Shown here: piece by piece, positions 24,903-33,619 of the stretch
Layout of the letters: every line of letters begins with the position of its first letter
Position numbering within the stretch: the first letter of the stretch is position 1
Assembly (NCBI RefSeq): GCF_020559915.1
Contig: NZ_JAJCLZ010000001.1
Span: forward strand, 186,001 to 250,000
Direction of reading: 5' to 3'
DNA: 64,000 bases
Origin: Ruminococcus sp. 210702-SL.1.03
Lineage (GTDB): Bacteria > Bacillota > Clostridia > Oscillospirales > Ruminococcaceae
The notes under the pieces: generated by a model
Seen by the model: only the letters and a program-made list of their open reading frames with translations
The model's database searches: none
Told to the model about the DNA's origin: nothing
Made by a program: the position numbers and the translations under genes

Positions 24903-24931
24903 TTTACAATGTGAGAATAATATGTTATAAT
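24903..24931 (+). promoter_or_regulatory. Promoter of the cellulase gene
   Basis: TTTACA (24903-24908), 17-nt spacer, TATAAT (24926-24931). Confidence 0.75.
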
Positions 24932-24979
24932 AGTGATAACAAGCTGATACATTCGGCAGATAAGGGAGGAAATCAAAAA

Positions 24980-26566
24980 ATGTCTGTAATAAAAAAAGCA
25001 CGCGGAGCGGCGGCGGCGCTGCTGGCGGCGGCTGTACTGGCTGCCGGCGGAGCGGGCGGACTGGCGCAGAGCTTCACACCGATAAGCGCTTCGGCTAACG
25101 GATACTACCGCGTTGCGGGAAAATCGCTGAGCGGCTGCAAGGCTAAGCTCGGAGCGACGAAATTTAAATACACGGGCAAGGCGATAAGGCCGACGATAAC
25201 CGTTACGGACGGCGCGAAAAAGCTGACATACGGCACCGACTACACGCTCACCTACTCGAACAACGTGAAAGTCGGCACGGGAAAAGTTACCGTAAAGGGC
25301 AAGGGCAGCTACAGCGGCAGCAAAACGCTGAGCTTCACCATAATACCGAAATCAGTAAAGAACCTGAGCGCAAAGGCGGGCGAAACGAGCATAAAGCTGA
25401 GCTGGAAAAAAGTTCACACCAGCAGCGGCTACAAGATCTACCGCCTAGACCCCGCGACCAAAAAGTACAAGGGAATCAAAAACATAAGCTCGCGCACGAC
25501 TGTCAGCTACACCAACACGGGACTGACCTCGAACAAAGAGTACACCTACCGCGTAAAGGCTTACATGAACGTAGGCGGCAGGGTGATCTTAGGAAACTCG
25601 GAGCAGGTGACGGCTAAGACAAAAAAGGCTTCCACCCCCCTCGCGGCGAACGGCAAGCTGAAAGTCAGCGGCGCGAACATCGTCAACAGATCGGGCAAGA
25701 AATTTCAGATACGCGGAATGAGCACTCACGGCATAATGTGGGAAGATTTTTCCGACATACTCAACACGGCTTCGCTCAAAACCCTGCGTGACGACTGGGG
25801 CGTGAACACGATACGCATTGCGATGTACACCGAGGAGTACGGCGGCTACACCACCGGCTCGACATTCGCGGCGCAGGCTAAGGCGAAGGTGAACACTGGC
25901 GTGAAAAACGCGACCGACCTCGGAATGTACGTCATCATTGACTGGCACGTTCTGCACGACCAAAATCCGCAGAACCACCAAAGCGAGGCGGTATCCTTCT
26001 TCACCGAAATGGCAAAGAAATACAAGAATTACGACAACGTGATCTACGAGATCTGCAACGAGCCGAACGGCAAAGTAAACTGGAACTCGAACATAAAGCC
26101 ATACGCCGAGGCGGTAACTAAGGCGATACGCAAGTACGACAGCGACGCGATAATAATCGTCGGCACGGGCACATGGAGCCAGGACATCGACCAAGCGGCG
26201 AACAACAGGCTTTCGGACAAAAACACCGTTTACGCGCTGCATTTCTACGCTGGCACGCACGGCGACTGGCTGCGCAACAGATTCAGCAACTGCTATGCTA
26301 AGGGGCTGCCTATACTGGTTTCGGAATTCGGCACATGCGACGCTTCGGGCAACGGCGGATTCAACGCGGCGGCTACAAAAACATGGCTCCAACTGCTCGA
26401 CAGCAAAAACGTCGGCTACATTAACTGGTCGGCTTGCGGCAAGAGCGAAACGGCTTCGGCATTCAAGCCGGGCACGAACCTCAAGGCTATCAAGAGAGGC
26501 ACTTCGCAGCTTACAGAAAGCGGCAAGCTGATACGCTCGTACTACCGCACACGCGCGGGCAAATAA
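24980..26566 (+). CDS. Secreted GH5 endoglucanase with Ig-like and fibronectin III modules
   Basis: A 528-aa extracellular enzyme that cleaves internal beta-1,4-glucan bonds. Signal peptide to about residue 38; Ig-like module at about 45-115 (KFKYTGKAIRPTITV ... GKGSYSGSKTL); fibronectin III module at about 117-212 (LSWKKVHTSSGYKIYR); GH5 catalytic domain at 220-525. The acid/base Glu is in YEICNEPNG and the nucleophile Glu in LVSEFGT; RIAMY and DWHVLHD also match GH5 subfamily 2. No dockerin or cellulose-binding module is present, so it is a free enzyme. The start at 24980 is set by GGGAGG and the signal peptide. Confidence 0.93.
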   Translation: MSVIKKARGAAAALLAAAVLAAGGAGGLAQSFTPISASANGYYRVAGKSLSGCKAKLGATKFKYTGKAIRPTITVTDGAKKLTYGTDYTLTYSNNVKVGTGKVTVKGKGSYSGSKTLSFTIIPKSVKNLSAKAGETSIKLSWKKVHTSSGYKIYRLDPATKKYKGIKNISSRTTVSYTNTGLTSNKEYTYRVKAYMNVGGRVILGNSEQVTAKTKKASTPLAANGKLKVSGANIVNRSGKKFQIRGMSTHGIMWEDFSDILNTASLKTLRDDWGVNTIRIAMYTEEYGGYTTGSTFAAQAKAKVNTGVKNATDLGMYVIIDWHVLHDQNPQNHQSEAVSFFTEMAKKYKNYDNVIYEICNEPNGKVNWNSNIKPYAEAVTKAIRKYDSDAIIIVGTGTWSQDIDQAANNRLSDKNTVYALHFYAGTHGDWLRNRFSNCYAKGLPILVSEFGTCDASGNGGFNAAATKTWLQLLDSKNVGYINWSACGKSETASAFKPGTNLKAIKRGTSQLTESGKLIRSYYRTRAGK

Positions 26567-26573
26567 AAAATCA

Positions 26574-26603
26574 ACGGCAGTTCAAAGCGAGCTGCCGTTT
26601 TTT
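26574..26603. terminator. Terminator between the cellulase gene and trmO
   Basis: CGGCAG pairs with CTGCCG, followed by seven T on plus; six A before the stem give a T tract on minus. Confidence 0.85.
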
Positions 26604-26607
26604 TACA

Positions 26608-27294
26608 TCATATAACATTTTTCACCGTGAGCACGCCGCCGCTGACGGTGAATTTTATTTCCAGACCAGCGAAAGTGAAGCCGTAGACGCGCTCGGGGTC
26701 GTGCTGATAGGCGGGGCGGGGGTCTTGCGCGAGAACGGCTTTCAGCGCCGCGAGTTTTTCAGACGGCACACGGTCGGCTAGGTGCGGTGGTATTTCGACC
26801 GCCAGCGAGTGGCCCTCATGCTCTTTTGCGAAACCGCCGAGCGCTTCGGGGCGGCAGTCGGCGATGGGCAGGTAGGGCTTTACGTCGAGTATCGGCGTGC
26901 CGTTCATGAGGTCAGCGCCCGCAACATTCAGCACCATGCCGTGCGGCGTTTTTTCGACCGAAACGAGCCGCACGCAGGAAAGCCCTATCGCGTTCGGGCG
27001 AAATGGCGAGCGGGTCGCGAAAACGCCCATGCGCTTGTTTCCGCCCAGCCGCGGCGGGCGAACAGTCGGCGACCAGCCCTCGCGCTCGGCTTCGGAAAAC
27101 AGCCATATCAGCCAAAGGTGCGAGAAGCCCTCTATGCCGCGAAGCGCTTCGGGGTCGCGGTACTGCGGTTCGAAAACCACCCTGCCGCGCAGCTCGTCAA
27201 CCAGCCCGCTTTGGCGCGGTATACCGAATTTCGCGGGAAAATCGGTTTCGATATGCGCTATTATTTTCGCGGAATATGTTTCCAATTCTTTCAT
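26608..27294 (-). CDS. trmO: tRNA (N6-threonylcarbamoyladenosine37-N6)-methyltransferase TrmO
   Basis: A 228-aa enzyme of the TsaA/TrmO fold that methylates t6A37 in certain threonine tRNAs with SAM. Family motifs: IEGFSHLWLIWLF, GVFATRSPFRPNAIGLS (the SAM-binding core, near residue 92) and ADLMNGTPILDVKPYLP. The C-terminal lobe (RVYGFTFAGLEIKF) is the usual small appendage. AGGAGG lies six bases before the ATG. It starts one base after the stop of the FAD oxidoreductase gene, so the two are co-transcribed. Confidence 0.9.
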   Translation of the reverse strand: MKELETYSAKIIAHIETDFPAKFGIPRQSGLVDELRGRVVFEPQYRDPEALRGIEGFSHLWLIWLFSEAEREGWSPTVRPPRLGGNKRMGVFATRSPFRPNAIGLSCVRLVSVEKTPHGMVLNVAGADLMNGTPILDVKPYLPIADCRPEALGGFAKEHEGHSLAVEIPPHLADRVPSEKLAALKAVLAQDPRPAYQHDPERVYGFTFAGLEIKFTVSGGVLTVKNVI

Positions 27295-27295
27295 T

Positions 27296-28888
27296 TCAGA
27301 CCTCCTGCGGGGCGTAAGTTTCGGCTATCTGCCGCGCGACGCGCATTCCGTCCGCCGCCGCAGACATTATCCCGCCAGCGTAGCCCGCGCCCTCGCCGCA
27401 GGGGTAGAGGTTGGCAGCCTCAGCAGTTGCAGAATTTTCCAAACGTGGTATGCGTATCGGCGAGCTTGTGCGCGTTTCGGGAGCGGTCAGTACTGCGCCC
27501 ATATCGCCGTAGCAGTGCATTTTGCCTGCAAAATTGTGCAAACCGACCTCGAGCATATCAGTCACGAACCTCGGAAAAAGGTCGCGCAGTTCGCAGGCGG
27601 CAAGCCCGCGCTGGTAAGTCGGCGTGACGGAAGCGCCTTTCAGCGTCGGCTTGCCAGAGAGAAAACCGCCGACGGTGGTGGCGGGTGCGGCGTAACCGCC
27701 GGTCATTTCAAAAGCGCGCCGCTCGATCGACCGGGCGAAATCGCAGCCCGCAAACACGCCGCTGCCGAAATCTGACGGAGATACCGACACCGCGATTGCC
27801 GCGTTTGCATTTTCGCCGTTTCGCGTAAACTCACTCATGCCATTTGTTACCACGCCGCCGTGCTCGCTCGCCGCCGCTACCACCGTTCCGCCGGGGCACA
27901 TACAAAATGTGTAAACTCCCCTACCCTCGGCGTTGCGGTGTGAGAGCTGATATTCGCCGACGGGCAGCAGCGGATTGCCTGCGTGCACGCCGTAAAGCGA
28001 CTCGTTGACGGCGGTCTGCCTATGCTCGATGCGCACGCCGACCGAGAAAGGCTTCGGCTGCATGATTATACCGCTGTTATCCAGCAAATGGAACGTTTCG
28101 CGTGCAGAATGTCCGCAGGCAACTACCAGTGCGGCGCAGCGCTCCTCACCGCGCGCACTTTTCACCGACCATATCTCGCCGCCGCGCATGGTAATACCTG
28201 TCAGCGGGGTTTCAAAGCATATCTCGCCGCCGAGCGCGATTATCTCGCGGCGTATATTTTTCACGACCGTTTTGAGCACGTCCGTGCCGATGTGCGGCTT
28301 GGCTTTCGCGAGTATCGAGCTGTCCGCGCCGAAGCGTGCGAAGTCCTGTAAAATGCTGCGGCAGAGGGGGTCTTTTATGCGCGTGGTCAGCTTGCCGTCG
28401 GAAAAAGTGCCCGCGCCGCCCTCGCCGAACTGAACGTTGCTGTTTTCATCAAGCTCGCCGCCCGCCCAAAAAGCCTCGACCTTTTGCGTGCGCTTATCGA
28501 CCTCCGCGCCCTTTTCAAGCACCAGCGGACGGTAGCCGCAGCGCGCCAAAGTCAGCGCGCAGAACATTCCCGCAGGGCCGAAGCCAGCTACTACCGTTCT
28601 GCCCTCTCGCTTTTTATCGGAAAAATTCGGCTGAGCAGGTTCGTCCGCGATACGACAAAAGCCTTTTTTCGCGCAAAGGCGCTGCTCTTCCGCTGGGTCG
28701 GCAAGCTCGAAATAGACCGAGTGGACGAAGTGGATATTGCTGCGTTTGCGGGCGTCGAGCGAGGTCTTGTGAATATCCGCCGACTTTATTTTATCGGGTG
28801 AAATGCCGCAAAGCCTGCGCGCTTTTTCAATCACCTCGCGCTTATCGGCGCTGACGGGAGCTGCTATCTGATTAACGGTAAAACCCAT
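27296..28888 (-). CDS. FAD-dependent dehydrogenase of the conserved NAD/FAD-utilising family
   Basis: A 530-aa flavoprotein. An N-terminal domain of about 90 residues precedes the dinucleotide-binding motif VVAGFGPAGMFCALTLAR (near residue 100). Other signposts are VQFGEGGAGTFSDGKLTTR, SVGVRIEHRQ, FCMCPGGTV, and the C-terminal FAD motif YPCGEGAGYAGGIMSAAADG. This full-length family is common in Clostridia and often annotated only as a dehydrogenase; its substrate is not known to me. GGAG precedes the ATG. It may be read from the cdaA-cdaR operon by passing the weak hairpin upstream, and it is followed directly by trmO. Confidence 0.85.
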   Translation of the reverse strand: MGFTVNQIAAPVSADKREVIEKARRLCGISPDKIKSADIHKTSLDARKRSNIHFVHSVYFELADPAEEQRLCAKKGFCRIADEPAQPNFSDKKREGRTVVAGFGPAGMFCALTLARCGYRPLVLEKGAEVDKRTQKVEAFWAGGELDENSNVQFGEGGAGTFSDGKLTTRIKDPLCRSILQDFARFGADSSILAKAKPHIGTDVLKTVVKNIRREIIALGGEICFETPLTGITMRGGEIWSVKSARGEERCAALVVACGHSARETFHLLDNSGIIMQPKPFSVGVRIEHRQTAVNESLYGVHAGNPLLPVGEYQLSHRNAEGRGVYTFCMCPGGTVVAAASEHGGVVTNGMSEFTRNGENANAAIAVSVSPSDFGSGVFAGCDFARSIERRAFEMTGGYAAPATTVGGFLSGKPTLKGASVTPTYQRGLAACELRDLFPRFVTDMLEVGLHNFAGKMHCYGDMGAVLTAPETRTSSPIRIPRLENSATAEAANLYPCGEGAGYAGGIMSAAADGMRVARQIAETYAPQEV

Positions 28889-28905
28889 ATTTTTCTCCTT
28901 TTCAA

Positions 28906-28940
28906 AAACACTGGGAACCGCATTTTTGCTGCGATTCCCG
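28906..28940 (-). terminator. Terminator after cdaR
   Basis: GGGAATCGCA pairs with TGCGGTTCCC on the minus strand. The following AGTGTTTTTG is only moderately T-rich, so it may leak. Confidence 0.6.
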
Positions 28941-28948
28941 TGCTTAGA

Positions 28949-30268
28949 TCAATCATTTTTCGTGCTTTCCGAGCTGTCGGAAACGTTTATAACTACCTCG
29001 TGCGTGCCGATATTCCAAATATTGTGATAACTGCCCGAGTAGATCACGACTTCGTGCGAGATCGAGCCGTTTGCGGAAATATCGCTGAGGTCTATCTCCG
29101 CCGTGAGGTCGGAAACTTTCAGCTTTTCGATGTATTCCTTCGGGCCGATCATGGTAACGTTTGTTATCTGGTCGCTCTCGGCGGCAACTTCCTTGCCTTC
29201 GGGAACGTTTTTGTACTGGATATTTTTTGTCGGTATCTGGAAAGTGCGCTTATCGTAGGTGCTGGAGTCAATGCTCAGCTCTATCTGATCTACGCCCGAC
29301 TGATTTATCTCGCCCGCCGAAAGCAGCGAATCTATATCGAATTTATTGCGCTGACCGGGGATAAGCTTGTAAAGCGAAACTGCTTTAAGCTTGATGTCCT
29401 CGGTGCTCGCCGCGTCCAGCTGAGGCGTTATGATGCTCAAGCTCTCGGGATTGATATTCAGCGGAAGGCTCGATGTATCAAAGCCGGGCGGAACGTCGGT
29501 ATACTCTACCGAGATCTGCGCGGTTATCTTCTTATAGACAACGAAATTTATGTCCGCCTTTTTCGCCGAGAGCGTGTAATTTGAGCTGTCGAGCAGGTTA
29601 TCATCGGCGTCATAGAAGAGCAGCGAGTCGGTAGAAACGGTGGTGTCCTCGTCGATGACGCGGCTCTCGGCGTAAACGGCTACAACTCTGTCGATACGCT
29701 CAAGCTCGTTCTCGGGGCCGCTGACCTCTATCTTTTCGGGCGAGGCGGTGCTCTCTTTAAGGGTGTAACCCTCGGCTGCCGAAACGTTCGGCGCGGAGAT
29801 CTGGAGTCCGAAACTTGCGGAGTCGATGCGGTCGAACTTCACCTCTACCGTTTCGGGCGTTACGGAAATAACGCTGCATTTATCGGCGGAGTGTGCAGAT
29901 TTTACATCTATCTCCAGCTCGTAAGTGCCCTCTTTGTTTACCGAGTCGAGGTTTACCGTCGCGATAAGGTCGCTGGCGGTGTATGTGCCTATCTCGTAGT
30001 TCATGCCCTGTATCTCGACATCTACGGAAATATCCTTATAGCCGAGCGCGCTCAGGCCCTTAGTTTCAGCGGTAGTGCCGTGCATCGAGAAATCTACGGG
30101 GACATTGGTTATCGTTTTATTTACAGTGGGGTACTGGGTTATCGAAAGTGCGAACCAAATTATTATCGCTATGATGACCGCAGTTATTTTCAGCACAAAA
30201 TCCGAAAGCTCTTTGCGTGGCCCGCCGCTGCGTTTTTCGGACTTTTTCTCTTGGGTCATTTTTTCCAT
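28949..30268 (-). CDS. cdaR: YbbR-domain regulator of diadenylate cyclase CdaR
   Basis: A 439-aa extracytoplasmic protein held by one N-terminal helix (FVLKITAVIIAIIIWFALSI, near residues 24-43). The rest is built of repeated YbbR domains, visible as recurring patterns ('NVPVDFSM', 'PETVEVKFDRI', 'SPEKIEVSGPENELERIDRV', 'VTMIGPKEYIEKL'). In other Firmicutes CdaR binds CdaA and adjusts c-di-AMP output. Its start overlaps the cdaA stop by 13 bp, and GGAAGG lies about 11 bases before the ATG. GlmM, the usual third gene, is not adjacent. Confidence 0.92.
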   Translation of the reverse strand: MEKMTQEKKSEKRSGGPRKELSDFVLKITAVIIAIIIWFALSITQYPTVNKTITNVPVDFSMHGTTAETKGLSALGYKDISVDVEIQGMNYEIGTYTASDLIATVNLDSVNKEGTYELEIDVKSAHSADKCSVISVTPETVEVKFDRIDSASFGLQISAPNVSAAEGYTLKESTASPEKIEVSGPENELERIDRVVAVYAESRVIDEDTTVSTDSLLFYDADDNLLDSSNYTLSAKKADINFVVYKKITAQISVEYTDVPPGFDTSSLPLNINPESLSIITPQLDAASTEDIKLKAVSLYKLIPGQRNKFDIDSLLSAGEINQSGVDQIELSIDSSTYDKRTFQIPTKNIQYKNVPEGKEVAAESDQITNVTMIGPKEYIEKLKVSDLTAEIDLSDISANGSISHEVVIYSGSYHNIWNIGTHEVVINVSDSSESTKND

Positions 30269-31143
30269 TTTGAGATCATCCTTCCCGCAAAGTTTGTAGG
30301 CTCGCTTTCAGACTGCGTTTCGGGGATAAGGCGGTTTTTCAGCAGCTTCGCCAAACTTTCCTTAGAAAAACCGCGGGTAAGTTCGCCATTTTCGGCAACG
30401 GAGATAGTGCCCGTTTCCTCGCTGACTACTATTACGATAGCGTCGCTGTTTTCGCTCATGCCGATAGCCGCGCGGTGGCGCGAGCCGAGCTGTTTTGCAA
30501 CAAGTTCCTCTTTCTGCGGCTTTGGCAGAAAGCAGCCCGCAGCAAGTATCCTGCCGTCGCGCATTATTACTGCGCCGTCGTGCAGAGGTGTGTTCGGGTA
30601 AAATATATTGCCGAATACTGCGGCGCTTGGGGTACAGTTGAGAATAGTTCCCGTATCTATCTGCTCGCCGAGACGCGTTTTGCGCTCGCAGATTATCAGC
30701 GCGCCGGTACAGGTCGCCGAGAGGTTCTGCACCGCTTCACAGATGGCGTTTATCGCGGGAGTCCATATCTCGTCGCTGTCGCCGCTGTCGGAAGATGGTA
30801 TAAAGCTAAGGTCGGAAAGTTTAGCGCGACCTATTTTTTCTATCATTCTGCGCAGCTCGGGCTGGAAAAGTATAACAAGCGCGAGCAGACCCCACTGAAA
30901 ACAGCTTTTCAGCAAAAATCTGATAGTCTGCAAGCTGAAAATTATGGAGATCACGTAGAAAATTATCAGCAGGAAAATTCCCTGTACGAGCTGAAGAGCG
31001 CGGGTCTCGCGGATCAGCTTTATAGCGTGGTATATTATGAACGAGAGTATCGCGATGTCGATAACGTCGTTTATTCCGATGGATATGAATACGCCCCAGA
31101 TGGCGTTTAAAAAATCGCCGAAGCTTTTTATTGTATCAAACAT
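30256..31143 (-). CDS. cdaA: Diadenylate cyclase CdaA
   Basis: A 295-aa membrane enzyme that makes c-di-AMP from two ATP. Three N-terminal helices (about residues 10-95) are followed by the DAC domain with the DGA motif (NTPLHDGAVIMRDG, near residue 188) and the RHR motif (LGSRHRAAIGMSE, near 218). The start is set at ATG 31143, with AAGGAG 11 bases before it; the in-frame TTG at 31164 lacks a site. It is first gene of cdaA-cdaR. A KtrA-type c-di-AMP receptor is encoded about 7 kb away. Confidence 0.95.
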   Translation of the reverse strand: MFDTIKSFGDFLNAIWGVFISIGINDVIDIAILSFIIYHAIKLIRETRALQLVQGIFLLIIFYVISIIFSLQTIRFLLKSCFQWGLLALVILFQPELRRMIEKIGRAKLSDLSFIPSSDSGDSDEIWTPAINAICEAVQNLSATCTGALIICERKTRLGEQIDTGTILNCTPSAAVFGNIFYPNTPLHDGAVIMRDGRILAAGCFLPKPQKEELVAKQLGSRHRAAIGMSENSDAIVIVVSEETGTISVAENGELTRGFSKESLAKLLKNRLIPETQSESEPTNFAGRMISKWKK

Positions 31144-31235
31144 AGGTACATTCGCTCCTTGCAAGTTTGGGTTTGAAAAACTAGCTGTTTAAAAATCTTA
31201 TTATTCCGATTTATAAAAACAACTTTTCATAATAT

Positions 31236-31264
31236 ATTCTACCACATTTTCGAGCCGAGTGCAA
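31236..31264 (-). promoter_or_regulatory. Promoter of cdaA-cdaR
   Basis: Minus strand: TTGCAC (31259-31264), 17-nt spacer, TAGAAT (31236-31241). Confidence 0.7.
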
Positions 31265-31285
31265 GGCATAATTGAAATTTTTTTA

Positions 31286-31315
31286 TAAAAAATGCGCGGC
31301 TTTTTTCACCGCGCA
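31286..31315 (-). terminator. Terminator after the amidohydrolase operon
   Basis: GCGCGG pairs with CCGCGC on the minus strand, followed by ATTTTTTAT. Confidence 0.8.
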
Positions 31316-31357
31316 AGTATGACTATTTTCAAATATTTGTTTGACTGCCGATATTCG

Positions 31358-32632
31358 TCATTTCATCGAAGCGATTATCTCGTTCGCGCGCGAATAGATG
31401 CGCTCCGCCTCTTCGCCGACGAAAAATTCGCCGTTTTCATAGAGCACTTTTCCTGCGCACATCGTCAGCTTCACGTTCTCTTTGCTGCCGCTGTAAACTA
31501 TGTTGTTTGCGATGCTGTTTAGCGGCTGCATATTCGGGCGGTGCAGGTCTATCACGATAAGGTCAGCCTGCTTGCCCTCGGCGATGATGTCGCAGTCTTC
31601 AAGACCCATAGCGTGCGCCGAGCCTACCGTAGCGGCTTTCAGCACCATGCCTGCGGGGCAGGCAGCCGCGTCTTTCAGGCTGAGCTTTTGCAGCGCCGTC
31701 ATTAAGAACATCTCGCGGAACATATCTAAGCAGTTGTTGCTGGAGGGGCCGTCTGTACCGATAGCCAGCTTCACGCCGTTTTCCGCCATTTTGCAGATAG
31801 GCGCTATGCCGCTCGCAAGCTTTGAGTTCGAGCCGGGGCAGGTAACGGCGTAAACTCCTCTCTCACGGAATATCTCAATATCGCGGTCGTCCATATGAAC
31901 GCAGTGGAAGCCCGCTCCGCCGAAATCGTAGATGCCTAAGCTGTCAAAAAGCTGAGTAGGCGTTTTGCCATATTTTTCTATACACTCGCGAACCTCTTTT
32001 TCCGTTTCGGAATTATGCACCGATACGGGCAGGCGGTATTTGCGCGCCATTTCGCCCAAGCCCTCCATAAGCTCAAAGTCTGCGGTGTACTCGGCGTGGA
32101 AGCCTAAGCGGTACGAGATTAGCGGATGCATACCGTTGAACTTTTTCATGTAGCCCTCCAGCCGCACGAGGTTCGACTTATCGCCCGAGACAGAGCCGCA
32201 GAGGACGGTTCTGAAACCGCTCTCGATATTCGCGCGAACGTAATGATCCGGCTCGAAATACATATCGAAAGAAGCGGTGACGCCGGTGGTGAGGTACTCG
32301 AGTATCGCGAGCTTGCTCAGCCAGTATATGTCGTCGCCGGTAAGCTTCGCCTCCATTGGGAATACCTTTTCAAAGAGCCACTCTTGCAGCGGGTAGTCAT
32401 CGGCGTAGGAGCGCAGGAAGGTCATTGCCGAGTGGGTATGCGCATTTTTGAAAGAGGGCATGAGCAGATTGCCGTTTAGGTCATACTCTTTTTCAAACGC
32501 GGTGTTTTTCAGCTTTTCATCATCTGGCGTACCGACGAAAGCTATCTTATCGCCGTCAGTCCATACCTCGCACTCGCGTATCTTCCCGCCCTCAGCCATT
32601 GTGAGAACTCTGCCGTTTTTAAATCTTATCAT
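31358..32632 (-). CDS. Amidohydrolase, 5'-methylthioadenosine/S-adenosylhomocysteine deaminase-like
   Basis: A 424-aa metal-dependent hydrolase of the amidohydrolase superfamily. Metal ligands appear in order: NAHTHSAMTFLR (near residue 64), LGFHAEYT (near 173), HNSETEKE, HCVHMDDRDIE (near 239) and AIGTDGPSSNNCLDMF (near 291). The sequence matches the deaminase branch that acts on methylthioadenosine, S-adenosylhomocysteine or related purines, but the substrate cannot be fixed by reading alone. It lies 15 bp after a membrane-protein gene and is the last of a three-gene run ending at the terminator. Confidence 0.85.
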   Translation of the reverse strand: MIRFKNGRVLTMAEGGKIRECEVWTDGDKIAFVGTPDDEKLKNTAFEKEYDLNGNLLMPSFKNAHTHSAMTFLRSYADDYPLQEWLFEKVFPMEAKLTGDDIYWLSKLAILEYLTTGVTASFDMYFEPDHYVRANIESGFRTVLCGSVSGDKSNLVRLEGYMKKFNGMHPLISYRLGFHAEYTADFELMEGLGEMARKYRLPVSVHNSETEKEVRECIEKYGKTPTQLFDSLGIYDFGGAGFHCVHMDDRDIEIFRERGVYAVTCPGSNSKLASGIAPICKMAENGVKLAIGTDGPSSNNCLDMFREMFLMTALQKLSLKDAAACPAGMVLKAATVGSAHAMGLEDCDIIAEGKQADLIVIDLHRPNMQPLNSIANNIVYSGSKENVKLTMCAGKVLYENGEFFVGEEAERIYSRANEIIASMK

Positions 32633-32647
32633 TTCATCAATTCCTTA

Positions 32648-33619
32648 TCAATAATCGTAATCGCTGTCTTCGATCTTTTTGCCCCACATCTCCCGCAGGT
32701 CGCCGTTATATCTATCAGTGAAAGTATCGGAAGAGATCATATCGGGATACTGCCCCATAAGCTTTTCATCGGGCGATTTGCGCCACTGCACCGTATAGCT
32801 GCCGTAGTAGCTGTAATCATAGTCAAGTTCGCCCTTGATGATCCTGACGTAGCCCTCGTTAAGCCCGCTTTCGTTTATCTTCTTCGCAAGCTCGGCCTTT
32901 TCTCCCGAGTATTTTTCGGGGTGGGCGCAGTCGATATCGCCCTCCAGCTCGCCAAATACCACCGCGCTGGCATTGCCCTGTATCTCCTGATCTGACATGT
33001 AGCTCTGCACAACGCTGTAAGCGATCTTGGCGTTAGAGTTAGCGGAGGAAAGCTTTGCCTTCGCCGTGTAATCGAGCACGCTTGAAACTACGGTAGGCAT
33101 AGTGAGCATATCGCCGCCGACTATGCACCATTTGCCGTCGGCTTTCGCGATGGTAACGCCGTATGTCATTGAAAGATCGTCCTCGCTGCTTTTCGCCGAA
33201 AGCTTGAAATCGGCGTAGTACGCCTGCTTTATATCTATCTCAACGCCAATGTCGGAGTAGAAATCGTCGAGCGTTTCGCGCTGTTTTTTATCCAGCTTTT
33301 TATGACCCAGCAGCTTTACTTTCAGCTTGTAATCATCGTCATTCAGAAACTCGCCCAAGCCATCCTCGGAAGCGCTTGAAAGAGAATCGTCCATATCGTC
33401 GTAATCATCGTCGGAAAGCTCCATTTTTTCCACCAAAGCGTCGGGCAGGGCTTCTAGCATCTCGCGCGAATCGGCGGCGGTAAAGCCGTTGATAATATGG
33501 CGGAAAGGCGTTTTAAGACGCAGGTATATGGGCAGCTTTATTGCTGTTATCACTGCGATCATCACCAAGATAACAGCCGCCGCGATTATGATATACTTCT
33601 TAACGTTCTGCATTTTCAT
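32648..33619 (-). CDS. Membrane-anchored protein related to its upstream neighbour (unknown function)
   Basis: A 323-aa protein with one N-terminal membrane helix (YIIIAAAVILVMIAVITAI, residues 9-27) and an acidic extracytoplasmic domain rich in Asp, Ser and Tyr. It aligns by eye with the C-terminal part of the gene just upstream: EALPDAL versus EALPDDI, KLLGHKKL versus KILDYKKV, and IDIKQAYYADFKL versus LDMKKCYSADVRF. It lacks the zinc ribbon of that neighbour. The start overlaps the upstream stop (ATGA), so the pair looks like a tandem duplication translated together. No function is known to me. Confidence 0.75.
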   Translation of the reverse strand: MKMQNVKKYIIIAAAVILVMIAVITAIKLPIYLRLKTPFRHIINGFTAADSREMLEALPDALVEKMELSDDDYDDMDDSLSSASEDGLGEFLNDDDYKLKVKLLGHKKLDKKQRETLDDFYSDIGVEIDIKQAYYADFKLSAKSSEDDLSMTYGVTIAKADGKWCIVGGDMLTMPTVVSSVLDYTAKAKLSSANSNAKIAYSVVQSYMSDQEIQGNASAVVFGELEGDIDCAHPEKYSGEKAELAKKINESGLNEGYVRIIKGELDYDYSYYGSYTVQWRKSPDEKLMGQYPDMISSDTFTDRYNGDLREMWGKKIEDSDYDY